A program made the position numbers and the translations under genes. Shown piece after piece: positions 6,404-7,151 of a stretch of DNA of 7,151 bases (positions are counted from its first letter, which is position 1; each line of letters opens with the position of its first letter). The notes below the pieces were generated by a model, which made no database searches, had not been told where the DNA came from, and worked only from the letters and a program-made list of their open reading frames with translations. Source of the DNA: an uncultured Streptococcus sp. (GTDB lineage: Bacteria > Bacillota > Bacilli > Lactobacillales > Streptococcaceae); NCBI RefSeq assembly GCF_943912555.1, contig NZ_CALTUR010000094.1:1-7151 (forward strand), written 5' to 3'.

Positions 6404-7122
6404 AGGTCACCTCCATTGAAAAAGAGTCGATTACCGTAAGCTTCTTTGAGATTGGTTTCGGTAAAGGTTTCTTTGGTCGGACCAAAGGCGATCACTTCTC
6501 GATTGACAAGTAAGACTTGATCGAAGTAGTGGGGAACCTTGCTGAGGTCGTGGTGAACGATGAGAACCGTCTTACCAGCTTTTTTCAGATCTCTCAGCGT
6601 ATTCATGATGATTTCCTCACTGACAGAATCAATCCCAACAAAAGGTTCATCCAAGAGGATATAGTCGGCTTCCTGCACCAAACATCTGGCAATCAAGACC
6701 CGCTGGAATTGACCTCCAGACAGTTGACTGATTTGACGTTCAGCATAGTCAGCTAGGCCGACGATTTCAAGGGCTTCTTGCACTTTCTTCCAATGTTTAG
6801 AATTTAAACTTCGAAAGAGAGGGATAGAAGGAAAGAGTCCTAGCGAGACGCATTCCTTGACCTTGATGGGAAAGTTGTAGTCGATATTGATTTTTTGTTC
6901 GACATAGGCAATTCGATGTAAGGATTTTTTAACTTCCTTGTCATCGAGAAATGCCTGACCTTGATGAGGGATAATTCCCAGCATACCTTTTAATAATGTT
7001 GATTTTCCAGCACCGTTTGGACCAATGATACCGGTAATTGTTGGTCCATGGAGCACTAGTGAAATATCCTTAAGTGCCAACGTTTCTTTGTAGGAGACAC
7101 TGAGGTTTTCAATACGTATCAT
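6400..7122 (-). CDS. psaB: Manganese ABC transporter ATP-binding protein PsaB
   Basis: A 240-residue cytoplasmic ATPase that powers Mn(II) import through PsaC. Motifs are complete: Walker [10 protein letters not shown] (34-42), Q-loop Gln76, signature LSGGQFQR (134-141), Walker B ILLDEP (155-160), D-loop with Asp165 in GIDS, and H-loop His191 in VHHDL. Gene order and overlap with psaC identify it within the metal-importer group. ATG at 7122 is preceded by AGGAGG (7134-7139), 11 nt away. It is the first gene of the operon. Only 29 nt upstream are in the window, so the operon promoter and the site expected for the Mn-responsive DtxR-type repressor PsaR lie mostly beyond the edge. Confidence 0.97.
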   Translation of the reverse strand: MIRIENLSVSYKETLALKDISLVLHGPTITGIIGPNGAGKSTLLKGMLGIIPHQGQAFLDDKEVKKSLHRIAYVEQKINIDYNFPIKVKECVSLGLFPSIPLFRSLNSKHWKKVQEALEIVGLADYAERQISQLSGGQFQRVLIARCLVQEADYILLDEPFVGIDSVSEEIIMNTLRDLKKAGKTVLIVHHDLSKVPHYFDQVLLVNREVIAFGPTKETFTETNLKEAYGNRLFFNGGDL

Positions 7123-7151
7123 AAACTTGTATTCCTCCTGACTCTTAATAT

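Noticed and set aside
5822..6419. Open frames on the + strand opposite psaC
   Set aside because: They run antisense to the well-conserved permease, have no ribosome-binding sites or recognisable domains, and their composition mirrors the hydrophobic codons of psaC.
7123..7151. PsaR operator and psa promoter
   Set aside because: Only 29 nt upstream of psaB are present, mostly ribosome-binding site, so the operator cannot be identified.
1..7151. tRNA, rRNA, CRISPR array or complete insertion sequence
   Set aside because: No cloverleaf, regularly spaced repeats or transposase frame is visible. The only mobile-type element seen is the RUP.

Overview
The window comes from a mitis-group Streptococcus, either S. 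pneumoniae or a close relative such as S. mitis. It is AT-rich, carries the manganese-uptake operon psaBCA followed by tpx (psaD), and has a RUP element, a small repeat known from pneumococci and their relatives. The PsaA signal peptide and a few mature positions differ from the pneumococcal sequence as I remember it. A non-pneumococcal relative is therefore somewhat more likely, but this is recollection, not an alignment.

Left half, + strand (1-3793): a probable lactococcin 972-type (streptococcin-like) bacteriocin locus. An extended -10 promoter (57-85) precedes a small ORF with a signal-peptide-like start (114-302), which looks like the broken front of a bacteriocin precursor. About 430 bases without a clear gene follow. 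They hold fragments resembling a decayed bacteriocin core, two good ribosome-binding sites leading almost at once to stop codons (one a 10-codon micro-ORF), and a perfect 9-bp hairpin. Next come two intact, nearly contiguous genes: a 671-residue multi-spanning 'bacteriocin-associated integral membrane protein' and its 210-residue ABC ATPase partner, which has an unusual D-loop. After them lies an unrecognised 88-codon gene disrupted by one surplus base (3526-3793).

A long hairpin at 3813-3864 separates the two halves and can terminate transcription from both sides.

Right half, - strand (3865-7122): psaB (ATPase) and psaC (permease) overlap by 4 nt. psaA (Mn-binding lipoprotein) follows after 31 nt containing a GGGG/CCCC hairpin. 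A 114-bp RUP directly abuts the psaA stop codon and a terminator hairpin follows it. tpx (thiol peroxidase) comes next with its own likely promoter. PsaA captures Mn(II) (or Zn(II)) outside the cell, PsaC moves it across the membrane and PsaB powers transport. Tpx detoxifies peroxide, which fits with manganese homeostasis in an H2O2-producing streptococcus.

The main point of interest is an apparently orphaned transporter/immunity pair behind a ruined bacteriocin gene, with a micro-ORF and hairpin that could be either debris or a leader/attenuator controlling the pair.
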